From JALYUA01 sp038203955 (GTDB taxonomy: Bacteria; Acidobacteriota; Thermoanaerobaculia; UBA5066; Gp7-AA6): a stretch of 22,182 nucleotides of DNA. A program made the translations under genes and the position numbers. Shown one piece after another: positions 1-7,745 of this stretch. The notes below the pieces were generated by a model. It was not told the DNA's origin. It did no database searches and was given only the letters and a program-made list of their open reading frames with translations. How positions within the stretch are numbered: the stretch's first letter is position 1; each line of letters begins with the position of its first letter. The stretch covers positions 1 through 22,182 of the forward strand of contig JBBRDK010000056.1 in the NCBI GenBank assembly GCA_038203955.1, written 5' to 3'.

Positions 1-2189
1 CGGGAGACCGCGCGGCCGCTCTTCGCGAAGAGCTGGCGGATGTCGTCCCACGCCTTCACGTACGTCACCGGATTCGAGCGGGCCGAGCGTCCGAGCGGGC
101 TCTGGTCGACGAACTGGATGTCGGCGACCGACTCGATCCCCTCGACGCGATCGTGCTCGCCGACGTCGCACGAGACGACGCCCTTCACGCGCCGGGCATA
201 CGAGTTGTAGAGGATGTCGCGCACCAGCGTGGACTTTCCGGAGCCGGAGACGCCCGAGACCGAGACGAGCCGCCCCAGGGGAAAGCGCACCTTCAGGTCG
301 CGGAGGTTGTGCTCCCGCGCCCCGACGACCGTGAGCGCGCCCTCGGCGCGCCGGAACGCCACGATCCGCCCGCCGCGGCCCGCCGCGACCCCCGCCGCCT
401 CGCGGCCCGGCTCCTCCGAGCGGGCCTGCCGGCGGGCGAGCGACGCTCCCGTCGCGGAAGAGCGCACCCGGGCGAGCGCGCGCGGCGTCCCCTCGAAGAG
501 CAGCCGGCCGCCGAGCGTCCCGGCGCCGGGCCCGAGATCGATGACGTGGTCCGCCGACTCGATCACCTCCGGATCGTGCTCCACCAGAACGACCGTGTTC
601 CCGCGATCGGCCAGCCGGCGCAGGATCCCGAGGAGGCGGCGGGTGTCGTGGGCGTGGAGCCCGATCGTGGGCTCGTCGAGAACGTAAAGAGTCCCCGTGA
701 GAGAGCCGCCGAGCGCCGACGCGAGCCCGATGCGCTGGGCCTCGCCTCCCGAGAGCGTCCGCGCCGAGCGCGAGAGCGTCAGGTAGTCGAGCCCGACGTC
801 GTTCATGTACCGCACACGCGCCTTGAGCTCCGCCACCACGGACGACAGTCGCGCCTCCTCGGCCGGAGAGAGGACGAGACCCTCGAACCACTTCTGCAGG
901 TCCGACAGGGGAACCTCGGTCAGTTCCGAGATCGTCCGCTCCCGAAAACGGACCGAAAGCGCTGCCGGACCCAGGCGGGCGCCGCGGCACTGGGGGCAGA
1001 GCGTGTAGGCGCGGTAGCGGGCAAGAAGCACCCGGACGTGGATCTTGTACCGCTTCGTCTCCAGCCATTCGAAGAAACCGTGGACGCCGTAGAACTCGCC
1101 GCGGCCGCGATAGAGCACTTCTTTTTCGTGCGACGAGAGCCGCTCGACCGGAACGTCGGTGCGCACCGAATACCTTCGGCAGGCGCGGAACAGGTCGTCG
1201 TACGTGGACTCGTAGGCCGGGGTGTTCCACGGCGCGATGGGCCGGTCGGACAGGGTCTGGCCGGGATCGGGAATGACTTTGTCGAGGTCGACTCCGATGA
1301 CGCGCCCGAATCCCTGACAGGTCTGGCACGCGCCCAGAGGCGAATTGAACGCAAAGAGCGCGGGTGTGGGATCGCGGAAATCGGCCCCGCAGCGCGGGCA
1401 GTGAAGGCCGCGGCGGAAGGTGCGGGACCGATCGTCGAAGTGCGCGGAAAGACAGCCCGCCATCGCGAACCCCGTCTCCGCCGCCGCCGCGATCTCCAGC
1501 CGGGACTCCGGGCGGACGACGAACCGGCCGACGATCACGCGCAGCTTCCCGTCGGCATCGAGAAGCCCGGCGACGTCGTCGCCGATCTCGACCGTCTCGC
1601 CGGCCGGCGACAACGCGCGGAAGAACCCGGCGCGCTTCAACTCCTCGACCCGGAGCCTAGCCCCCTTTTCGCGCCGGCGCTTGCCGCCCGCCGCGCGGGC
1701 CTCCCAGGCCAGCGGGGCCACCAGGATGAGCCGGGAGCCTGGCTCGGAAGTCATCAGCTCGTCGACCGCCCGCTCGACTCCCCCGGGAAAGGCGGCGAGC
1801 CCGCAGGAGGGGCAGAATGTCGTCCCGCCGTGCGCGAACAGCAGGCGCAGAGAGTCGTGGATCTCCGTCTGGGTGCCGACCGTCGAGCGCGCGTTTCGAA
1901 CGCCGTTCTTCTGCTCGAGCGCGATCGCCGGGGGAACGGGCTCGATCGAGTCGACGTCAGGCCGGTCGAGCCTCTCCAGGAACTGCCGGGCGTAGGTCGA
2001 GAGGGATTCCGCGTAACGCCGCTGCCCTTCGGCATAGAGGGTGTCGAAGGCCAGGGAGGACTTGCCCGAACCGGAAAGGCCCGTCACGACCGTCAGGCGG
2101 CCCGTCGGAATCGAGACGGACACGTCTTTCAGGTTGTGCGTCCGCGCGCCCCGGATACGGATGACAGGAGAGGGGGTTGGAATCCGCAT
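1..2189 (-). CDS. uvrA: UvrA, excinuclease ABC subunit A (N-terminal ~729 residues; runs off the window)
   Basis: UvrA is the ATPase dimer that recognises bulky DNA lesions and loads UvrB in nucleotide excision repair. Seen in the translation: first Walker A GLSGSGKSS at residues 37-45, then the conserved YAESLSTYARQFLERL segment and RNARSTVGT, a UvrB-binding insert, a zinc module (CPRC ... CQTC), ABC signature LSGGEAQR near residue 480 with Walker B LYVLDEPTIGLH, the second Walker A GVSGSGKST near residue 648, and the QSPLGRSARSNP motif. The family is usually about 940 residues, so roughly the last 200, including the second ABC signature, lie outside the window. ATG at 2189 is chosen because it gives a normal short N-terminus; a GGAG lies 10 bases upstream. 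It follows the PBP gene in the same direction after a 221-bp spacer with repeats, so it may be separately transcribed. Identity is secure. Confidence 0.97.
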   Translation of the reverse strand, partial: MRIPTPSPVIRIRGARTHNLKDVSVSIPTGRLTVVTGLSGSGKSSLAFDTLYAEGQRRYAESLSTYARQFLERLDRPDVDSIEPVPPAIALEQKNGVRNARSTVGTQTEIHDSLRLLFAHGGTTFCPSCGLAAFPGGVERAVDELMTSEPGSRLILVAPLAWEARAAGGKRRREKGARLRVEELKRAGFFRALSPAGETVEIGDDVAGLLDADGKLRVIVGRFVVRPESRLEIAAAAETGFAMAGCLSAHFDDRSRTFRRGLHCPRCGADFRDPTPALFAFNSPLGACQTCQGFGRVIGVDLDKVIPDPGQTLSDRPIAPWNTPAYESTYDDLFRACRRYSVRTDVPVERLSSHEKEVLYRGRGEFYGVHGFFEWLETKRYKIHVRVLLARYRAYTLCPQCRGARLGPAALSVRFRERTISELTEVPLSDLQKWFEGLVLSPAEEARLSSVVAELKARVRYMNDVGLDYLTLSRSARTLSGGEAQRIGLASALGGSLTGTLYVLDEPTIGLHAHDTRRLLGILRRLADRGNTVVLVEHDPEVIESADHVIDLGPGAGTLGGRLLFEGTPRALARVRSSATGASLARRQARSEEPGREAAGVAAGRGGRIVAFRRAEGALTVVGAREHNLRDLKVRFPLGRLVSVSGVSGSGKSTLVRDILYNSYARRVKGVVSCDVGEHDRVEGIESVADIQFVDQSPLGRSARSNPVTYVKAWDDIRQLFAKSGRAVS

Positions 2190-2276
2190 GCGGCGACGGC
2201 TCCGGGGACGAGAGGAAACGGTTGGAGGTTCGAGAACGTTTTTCAGAACGTCCCAGCTTATACGACGCGAGGGAAT

Positions 2277-2330
2277 CGGGAGCCGAGCGACCAACGGGAG
2301 CGAGACGGCGCGGTACTCCGCGGTCAACCA
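2277..2330 (-). repeat. Copy A of a 54-56 bp GC-rich interspersed element
   Basis: Read on the minus strand this matches the copies at 4911-4966 and 11669-11724, with one base deleted (CCGCGGCCG becomes CCGCGCCG) and one A-to-G change near its left end (TAGTTG to TGGTTG). It contains a small GC hairpin around AGTA (CGCGG-AGTA-CCGCG in this copy). GGAATCG-type heptamers sit on both sides. It lies in the spacer between the PBP gene and uvrA. The function is unknown. Confidence 0.85.
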
Positions 2331-2377
2331 GATCGGGAATCGATCAAGAAAACCGTTTTCCCGCGGCCGGAATTTCG

Positions 2378-2405
2378 CCTCCCGCCTGCCGCCTGCCCCC
2401 TACCG
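2378..2405. repeat. Heptamer array, CCTNCCG x4
   Basis: Four in-phase 7-bp units (CCTCCCG, CCTGCCG, CCTGCCC, CCTACCG) end a few bases beyond the 3' end of the PBP gene at 2411. This is one of several 7-bp-periodic arrays in spacers of this window; the unit sequence is specific to this spacer. Confidence 0.7.
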
Positions 2406-2410
2406 CCCCG

Positions 2411-4750
2411 TCATCCCGGCAGTTCCGTCGGATCTTCGGGGCGGAACTGGTGGATCGTGCACTCCGTGACGGGCGCCGTTCCCGAAATGAAGACCTCCGT
2501 CATGTGCCGCGGGCAAGAGGGGCCGGCCAGGTAGCCGGTCCCGGGATCGATCTCGGCGGTGACGATGTCGGAGGGCACAGGAAAATTGTCCGTGAATGTC
2601 TGGGAAGGAATGGAGCGCGTGAACTCGGCGAAGAGGGGCACCGCGCCCTGAGAGCCCGAGAGGTGCACCGCCCGATTGTCGTCGTAGCCGACCCAGACGG
2701 CGGCCAGGAATCGCGGCGCGAAGCCGACGAACCACGCGTCGCGGCCGTCGTTCGTGGTTCCGGTCTTGCCGGCCAGGATCCCCCGCACGCCGCCGGCGCG
2801 GGCTCCACCGCCGGTCCCCCGGTCGACCGCGCCGCGCAGAAGCGAGTCGACCAGAAACACCGCGTCCGCGGGCAGCGCCGGTTTGAGCGCGGTTTCCTTG
2901 CGGTCGAGGACCGACCCGTCCGAGTTCATCACTCCGACGATGGCGTTGGGCTCGATGCGCACGCCGCTGTTCGCGAAGACGGAATACGCCGAGGCGATCT
3001 CCATCGGCGAGATCTCGAACGCGCCGAGGGCGATCGAGGGATAGGGGCGCAGGTCCGAGCCGATGCCCGCCGCGCGCGCCGTCGCCAGCACGGTTGGAAG
3101 GCCCGCGGCGAGAGCGGCCCGGACGGTCGGGATGTTGATCGACTGCTCGAGCGCCTGCCGCGCCGACATCGGGCCGCGGAAGCTGTTGTCGTAGTTCTTG
3201 GGCGTCCACTGCTGCTCGGATTGCTGCCGGTCCCACGCGACGGTGATCGGCGCATCCTCGAAGATCGTCGCCGGAGTGACGGGCTTTGCGAGGTCGCGCC
3301 TCGCGAAGGCCGCCAGATAAACGAACGGCTTGAAGAGGGACCCGGGCTGGCGGTGGGCCTGCGTGACGCGGTTGAACTGGGAGCGCCGGTAGTCCCGGCC
3401 CCCGACCAGGACGCGGACGCTGCCCGTCTGCGGCTCGAGGACGATGAGGGCGCCCTGGAGGGGAGCCTCCTTCGCGGCTTCCGCGAGCCGGCGGTACTTC
3501 TTCTCGAGCGCCGCGAGGCCCTCACTGACCGCGCGCTGGCCCGCCTGCTGCAGGTCGACGTCGAGCGTCGTGTAGATCTGAAGACCCTCGCTCTTCAACT
3601 TCTCTCCGTAGCGCTCCGCGAGCTCGCCCTTCACGAAATCCACGAAGTGAGGCGCCTTCGTCTTGAATTTCGTCCGCGATACAGGGCGCATGGGCTCCGC
3701 GAGCGCCGCCTTGAGCGCGGCGTCGTCGATCTTCTTCTCCTCGCGCATGAAGCGAAGCACGAGGTCCCGCCGCTGGAGCGCCCGCGCCGGGTTGCGCAGG
3801 GGCGAGTAGACGTTCGGCGCCTTGATGATCGCGGCCAGGGTCGCGGATTCGGCCAGATCGAGGTCGGCCGCCTCTTTCCCGAAGTAGTGGCGCGCGGCCT
3901 CCCCGACGCCCGTAATGGCGATCGCTCCCTCGCGGCCGAGGTAGATCTCATTCAAGTAGGCCTCGAGGATCTCGTCCTTGGAATAGCGGGCGTCGAGGAT
4001 GACCGCGAGCACCGCCTCGATCGCCTTGCGCTTGAGCGTCCGCTCGGGCGAGAGATAGAGGTTCTTGACGAGCTGCTGCGTGAGCGTCGAGCCTCCCTGT
4101 TTCGCGCCTCCGCGCATGTTCGAGAGGAAGGCCCCGAAGCTGCGCTTGATCGACACCCCTGCGTGCCGGTAGAAGTCGCGGTCCTCCGTCGCGAGGATCG
4201 CGTCCGTCAGAGTCCGCGGAACCTCCGACAGGCGCACGAGCGTCCGGTCTTCGACGTCCTCGCCGAACACCGACCCGAGGAGCTCGGGCTCGACGACCAC
4301 CGCCGCGATGGCCGCGCCTTTCTCGTCCCGGACGGACGCCACGCGGCCTCCGGAGAACTGGACGGTCGCGGGAAATCCGGGGAAGTCGTGCCCGGGGTAG
4401 CGGAAGCGGCGCGTGAAGAGCTCGACCCTGTCGCCGCGCCGGCGGTAGTGGCCCGGCCGGGCGGGAACGACCTCGTCGCGCTGGTACAGGAGCCGGTCGA
4501 GCTTCGCCGTGAGCTTCTCGGGCGAGCCGCCGTCGCCCGTTCTGACGGCCAGCATGTCGGAGTAGATCCTCGAAGGCAGACTCCACCGTCGCCCCTCGAA
4601 TCGGGAAACCACCACGGACGTGAAGTAGGCGACAAAGAGAAGGCCCGCGAGGACCATCACGCCGAGGGCCGCGAGAATCGGCACGCGATGGCGGTACACC
4701 CAGAGGTGGAGGGAGACACGCTTCGGGCGGGGAGAGGTCCAGGTCGGCAT
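2411..4750 (-). CDS. mrcB: Class A penicillin-binding protein, PBP1B type (bifunctional transglycosylase/transpeptidase)
   Basis: This enzyme polymerises lipid II into glycan strands and cross-links the peptides at the periplasmic face of the inner membrane. The 779-residue protein has a short basic cytoplasmic tail, one transmembrane helix at about 24-46, and a UB2H-like region at about 55-150 typical of PBP1B. The GT51 transglycosylase domain follows, with catalytic ATED (Glu189), GGSTLTQQ (219-226) and EAYLNEIYLG with Glu268. The transpeptidase has SLFK (Ser471), SIN (537-539) and KTGT (662-665). All catalytic motifs are intact and the length is normal. A cysteine-containing C-terminal tail follows the transpeptidase. 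ATG at 4750 has no Shine-Dalgarno; a TATGCT hexamer lies 11 bp upstream, so the leader may be very short. It diverges from the O-antigen-ligase-like gene across a repeat-filled spacer. The PBP1B subtype rests on the UB2H-like segment and is less certain than the class. Confidence 0.95.
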   Translation of the reverse strand: MPTWTSPRPKRVSLHLWVYRHRVPILAALGVMVLAGLLFVAYFTSVVVSRFEGRRWSLPSRIYSDMLAVRTGDGGSPEKLTAKLDRLLYQRDEVVPARPGHYRRRGDRVELFTRRFRYPGHDFPGFPATVQFSGGRVASVRDEKGAAIAAVVVEPELLGSVFGEDVEDRTLVRLSEVPRTLTDAILATEDRDFYRHAGVSIKRSFGAFLSNMRGGAKQGGSTLTQQLVKNLYLSPERTLKRKAIEAVLAVILDARYSKDEILEAYLNEIYLGREGAIAITGVGEAARHYFGKEAADLDLAESATLAAIIKAPNVYSPLRNPARALQRRDLVLRFMREEKKIDDAALKAALAEPMRPVSRTKFKTKAPHFVDFVKGELAERYGEKLKSEGLQIYTTLDVDLQQAGQRAVSEGLAALEKKYRRLAEAAKEAPLQGALIVLEPQTGSVRVLVGGRDYRRSQFNRVTQAHRQPGSLFKPFVYLAAFARRDLAKPVTPATIFEDAPITVAWDRQQSEQQWTPKNYDNSFRGPMSARQALEQSINIPTVRAALAAGLPTVLATARAAGIGSDLRPYPSIALGAFEISPMEIASAYSVFANSGVRIEPNAIVGVMNSDGSVLDRKETALKPALPADAVFLVDSLLRGAVDRGTGGGARAGGVRGILAGKTGTTNDGRDAWFVGFAPRFLAAVWVGYDDNRAVHLSGSQGAVPLFAEFTRSIPSQTFTDNFPVPSDIVTAEIDPGTGYLAGPSCPRHMTEVFISGTAPVTECTIHQFRPEDPTELPG

Positions 4751-4761
4751 GCCGGGGGAGG

Positions 4762-4767
4762 AGCATA
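4762..4767 (-). promoter_or_regulatory. Possible -10 element of the PBP gene
   Basis: TATGCT on the minus strand ends 11 bp before the ATG at 4750, with no Shine-Dalgarno between. The same spacing is seen for TATACT before the glycosyltransferase ATG at 11428. No convincing -35 box is visible. Confidence 0.3.
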
Positions 4768-4784
4768 ACGGAGCTGTCTGCTGT

Positions 4785-4869
4785 CAGCGGTCAGCTCTCA
4801 GTTTTCAGTTTCCAGTTTTTTGGTTCTCGGTTATCAGTTCTCAGTTCTCAGTTCTCAGTTCTCAGTTAT
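4785..4869. repeat. Heptamer array, CAGTTCT type (about 11 units)
   Basis: Degenerate units CAGCGGT, CAGCTCT, CAGTTTT, CAGTTTC, CAGTTTT, an 8-base irregular unit and CGGTTAT are followed by four exact CAGTTCT copies (4835-4862) and CAGTTAT. Phase is kept except for one extra base. The array sits in the 234-bp spacer between the divergent PBP and O-antigen-ligase-like genes, just before element copy B. Confidence 0.9.
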
Positions 4870-4910
4870 CCCCGAGCGATAACCAGTCCCGGGGCACCTC
4901 CGATTCCCTC

Positions 4911-4966
4911 CTAGTTGACCGCGGAGTACCGCGGCCGTCTCGCTCCCGTTGGTCGCTCGGCTCCCG
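4911..4966 (+). repeat. Copy B of the 56-bp interspersed element
   Basis: Identical over 56 bases to 11669-11724 and near-identical (inverted) to 2277-2330. It begins CTAGTTGACCGCGG and ends CGGCTCCCG. The internal CCGCGG-AGTA-CCGCGG can fold as a 6-bp GC stem with a 4-base loop. A CGATTCC heptamer lies 10 bases upstream of its left end. The element ends 18 bases before the ATG at 4985, so it would be in or next to that gene's promoter or leader. Confidence 0.9.
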
Positions 4967-4984
4967 GCCCCGGGCTCTGGTCTA

Positions 4985-6382
4985 ATGCGCGGCGTGTCGA
5001 AGAAGAAAGCGCGGCCGGTCGCCCGCCCGGCGAACCGGGCCGCAACGGTCCGCAGGGGGGCTCCGCCCCCCGCCGCGGCGGCGGCCTCGCGCGATCTTTC
5101 CGGCGGTGTCGCGGCGGCGCTGCTCGGCGCGGCATTCGCGGGAGCCGCGCTGGCCTTCGATTCGGGCGCGGACGCTTCTTTCGACGCGCCCAAACGGTTT
5201 TTCGTGCTCTTTGCCGTCGCCTTCGCCGCGCTGGCGGTGTTCGGTTTCGTCCCCTGGAGCCTTCCGGCCGCGAAGGGCCGCCTGGCCGGCTGGCGCGACC
5301 GGCGGCTTCCCGCGCTGCTTGCGGCCGGCGCCCTGCTCGCCGCGCTCGTCTCCGCGGCGGCGTCGCCGCGCCGCGGCCTCGCCTTCGATTCGCTGCGCCC
5401 GCTGTTCCTGATGGCAGCGCTCCTGCCGCTCGGCGCCTCGCGCGCGGTCTCCCGGCACCGCGGGTTCCTTCTGGCGACTTTCATCGCCGCCTGCGGAATC
5501 GACGCCGCCGTCTCGATCCTGCAGGCGCGGGGTCTCTACCAGCCCTTTCCCCTCGTCACGCAGGGCAACCGCGAAGCGACCGGCGCCTTCGCCGGCAACG
5601 TCGGGTATCTGGCGCTCGGCCTGGCGCTCGCCGCGGTGGCCGCGCTCGCGATCGCGCTGACGCCGAGGGCCCGCGCGGCGCGCCTGGCCGCCGGAGGGTG
5701 CTTCCTGCTCTTTTCCGGCGCGCTGCTCGTGAATCGCAACCTCACCTCGTTCTCCGCGCTCGCCGCCGGCGCCGCGGTTCTCCTGTTCGGCCTGTTCGGC
5801 CGCCGTGCCCTCCTCCCCCTGGCGGCCGCCCTCCTCCTCGTTTTCGCCGGCATGTTCGCGTACCGGCCGATGCGCGACCGCGCCGCCGACGCGGTCCGCT
5901 CGGCCCGCGCGGGCGACTGGGACGTGCTGCTCTCGTACCGTCTCGCGCCCTGGGCCGCGGCCCTGCGGATGGCCCGGGAGCGGCCGCTGACCGGCTACGG
6001 CCCCGGAACGTTCGGGGCCGAATACGTCACGCATCGCCTGGACGCGGAGATCGCCTCGCGCCGGCGCTTCGTCAGCCCCCTCGCGACGAGCACCTATGGA
6101 GAGGCGCACTGCGACTACCTTCAACCGTTCGCGGAGGTCGGAGTGCCCGCCGGCCTCGCCGCCATCTCGGCGGCGGCGCTCCTCCTGGCGGGACTCGTCC
6201 GAGTGGTCCGGGGCGCCCCGGCGGGGGATCGCGTGGAGGCGCTCCTCCTCCTGGCGCTGCTGTCCGCGGGCGCGGTCGCCGCGCTCACGTGGTTTCCGCT
6301 TCAGCGTCCCATCACCGCGATACCCCTCCTGCTCGCCGCCGGGCGAGCGTGGCGGCTCACCGCCGGGGGGGCGCCGTCGTGA
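4985..6382 (+). CDS. O-antigen ligase/polymerase-like polytopic membrane protein (Wzy/WaaL superfamily)
   Basis: Proteins of this superfamily either ligate undecaprenyl-linked polysaccharide to lipid A core or polymerise repeat units on the periplasmic face. The 465-residue protein is very hydrophobic, with a basic N-terminal tail (SKKKAR) and around ten predicted membrane segments between residues 40 and 455. A large polar loop at about 295-375 carries the family signs: SYRLAPW, GYGPGTFGAEY (337-347) and the AHCDYLQPFAEVGVPAGL motif (374-391), matching the HxDYLQ..AE.G signature of the Wzy_C/O-antigen ligase domain. A start at 4985 avoids reading through the repeated element upstream; GTG at 4994 (MSKKKARP) is an equally good alternative. 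The stop overlaps the next gene's GTG (GTGA, 6379-6382). Sequence alone cannot separate ligase from polymerase, so no symbol is given. Confidence 0.82.
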   Translation: MRGVSKKKARPVARPANRAATVRRGAPPPAAAAASRDLSGGVAAALLGAAFAGAALAFDSGADASFDAPKRFFVLFAVAFAALAVFGFVPWSLPAAKGRLAGWRDRRLPALLAAGALLAALVSAAASPRRGLAFDSLRPLFLMAALLPLGASRAVSRHRGFLLATFIAACGIDAAVSILQARGLYQPFPLVTQGNREATGAFAGNVGYLALGLALAAVAALAIALTPRARAARLAAGGCFLLFSGALLVNRNLTSFSALAAGAAVLLFGLFGRRALLPLAAALLLVFAGMFAYRPMRDRAADAVRSARAGDWDVLLSYRLAPWAAALRMARERPLTGYGPGTFGAEYVTHRLDAEIASRRRFVSPLATSTYGEAHCDYLQPFAEVGVPAGLAAISAAALLLAGLVRVVRGAPAGDRVEALLLLALLSAGAVAALTWFPLQRPITAIPLLLAAGRAWRLTAGGAPS

Positions 6383-6903
6383 GGCTCGCCCGCCCCGCGC
6401 TCATCGTCGCCGCCCTCGCTCTGCTCCTGTGGCGCGAGCCCGCGCGCTACTCCGCCGAGCGCGAGATCCGCGTCGCCACGGAAGCGCTGCGCTACGTCCT
6501 CACCCACTCGGAGCTTCCGGACGCCGCCGGCGCTCTCGACCGGATCGCGGGCGTGGCCCGGTCCGCGGCGCGGCCGCTTCCCGGAGACGCGCGGCCCCTC
6601 GTTCTCGAGGGATCCGCGCTGCTCGTGCGAGGCGAGCCATCGCGGGCGCTCGAGCTCTACCGGCGGGCGAACCAGGACGGCGAGCGCGCGGAAACGGACC
6701 TGAACCTGGCCCGCGCCCTGGAGCGGCTCGGACGGGAAGAGGACGCCCGCGCCGCGTACGTCCGGGCCGCCTGGGTCTCGCCGGCCCTTCTCCGCGCGAT
6801 GCTGCCCGATGCGGCGCAGGCCGCGCGAAACCGCATCACCGCGCTCGAGCACGATCTGAGGGCGGGGCGGCTGAAGGAACCGCCACCGCTGCCGAAGGAG
6901 TAA
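6379..6903 (+). CDS. Membrane-anchored TPR protein, coupled to the O-antigen ligase-like gene
   Basis: A 174-residue protein starting with GTG at 6379, whose GTGA overlaps the stop of the upstream gene and implies translational coupling. Residues 5-19 (ARPALIVAALALLLW) form a single signal anchor. After that the protein is helical, with two TPR-like hairpins at about 73-134: alternating small/aromatic patterns such as LEGSALLVRGEPSRALELYRR and LARALERLGREEDARAAYVR. The C-terminus is proline- and lysine-rich. No catalytic motif is visible. TPR proteins and TPR-fused O-antigen ligases occur together in several bacteria, so this is probably an accessory scaffold for the upstream polysaccharide enzyme; that role is inferred from position only. 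Confidence 0.75.
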   Translation: MRLARPALIVAALALLLWREPARYSAEREIRVATEALRYVLTHSELPDAAGALDRIAGVARSAARPLPGDARPLVLEGSALLVRGEPSRALELYRRANQDGERAETDLNLARALERLGREEDARAAYVRAAWVSPALLRAMLPDAAQAARNRITALEHDLRAGRLKEPPPLPKE

Positions 6904-6904
6904 T

Positions 6905-6955
6905 CAGTTGTCAGTTGTCAGAAAACTCAGAACTGAGAACTGAAAACTGACAACT
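6905..6955. repeat. Inverted heptamer array between convergent genes
   Basis: Two CAGTTGT units (6905-6918) are followed, on the opposite strand sense, by CAGAACT, GAGAACT, GAAAACT and GACAACT (6928-6955). The ends form an 11-bp perfect inverted repeat (AGTTGTCAGTT with AACTGACAACT). The array fills the whole 50-bp spacer between the TPR gene and the convergent glycosyltransferase gene and overlaps the latter's TAG stop. It could act as a weak bidirectional terminator, but the loop is long and there is no clear T-tract. Confidence 0.8.
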
Positions 6956-7745
6956 ATTTGAAGATCGGCGCCGACCAGACGCCCCAGACGTGCAGCTTGT
7001 AGAGCAGCATCGTCCGCAGGATCGCGAACCCGTAGCGCACCGACGGCCCGAACGCGATCTGCGACGCGTCGTCGAAGTACCGGGTCTCGATCGGGATCTC
7101 GCGGATCGTGAGGCCCTTCGCCATCCCCTGCGCGATGATCTGCGTGTCGAACACGAACCCGTCCGAGTTCGCATCGAGCCGGACGGATTCGAGATAGCGG
7201 CGGCTGTAGGCCCGGAACCCGCTGTGGTACTCCGTCAGGTAGATCAGAAACGTCGCGTTCTCGACGGCCGTCAGGAAGATGTTCCCGAGGTACTTCCACT
7301 TCGGCATTCCCCCCTGGATCGGCCGGCCGCCCAGCATCCGGCTGCCGAACACGGCGTCGCACCGCCTGGCGAGGAGCGGCTCGAGCAGGTGAGGGATGAC
7401 GGTTGGATCGTATTGATGGTCGGGGTGGACCATGACGACGATGTCGGCACCGCGGTCGAGCGCGGTGCGGTAACACGTCTTCTGGTTCCCGCCGTATCCC
7501 CGGTTCCTGGGGTGGACCACGACGTGGAGGCCGAGGCGGCGGGCCTCCTCCACCGTGCGGTCGCGCGACGCGTCGTCGACCAGGATGACGTCATCCACCG
7601 CTCCCTTCGGGATGTCGGCCCACGTCCTCTCGAGGGTCTTCTCGGCGTTGTAGGCGGGCATCACCACCGCGACGCGAGGCCGGTCCGCCGCGGAGGCCGC
7701 CGGGTCCGGCGCCGGCGGGATCCGTTCCGTCACTTCAGATTCCAC
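6954..7745 (-). CDS. Glycosyltransferase family 2, DPM1/DPG-synthase-like
   Basis: A 263-residue soluble GT-A enzyme expected to transfer a sugar from a nucleotide donor, most likely to a polyprenyl phosphate or a growing lipid-linked glycan. Motifs: VVMPAYN (27-33), VDDAS (56-60), the NRGYGGNQKT segment (81-90), HPDHQYDP at the usual DxD position (107-114) and HSGFRAYSRR (174-183). There is no C-terminal transmembrane pair, unlike GtrB-type relatives. It is the last gene of the four-gene minus-strand operon. GTG at 7745 would overlap the upstream gene by 11 bp; GTG at 7733 is a close alternative. Its stop lies inside a heptamer array. Family assignment is firm; donor and acceptor are unknown. 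Confidence 0.9.
   Translation of the reverse strand: MESEVTERIPPAPDPAASAADRPRVAVVMPAYNAEKTLERTWADIPKGAVDDVILVDDASRDRTVEEARRLGLHVVVHPRNRGYGGNQKTCYRTALDRGADIVVMVHPDHQYDPTVIPHLLEPLLARRCDAVFGSRMLGGRPIQGGMPKWKYLGNIFLTAVENATFLIYLTEYHSGFRAYSRRYLESVRLDANSDGFVFDTQIIAQGMAKGLTIREIPIETRYFDDASQIAFGPSVRYGFAILRTMLLYKLHVWGVWSAPIFK

Noticed and set aside
153..2534. A 793-codon open frame on the plus strand opposite uvrA
   Set aside because: Arginine- and proline-rich composition with no motif, lying antisense to a clear UvrA; a GC-driven shadow frame.
2177..4768. An 863-codon plus-strand open frame opposite the PBP gene
   Set aside because: Antisense shadow of an intact class A PBP and it runs through element copy A and a heptamer array; no domain is visible.
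4785..4869. Possible CRISPR array
   Set aside because: The units are 7 bp with no spacers and no cas genes nearby.
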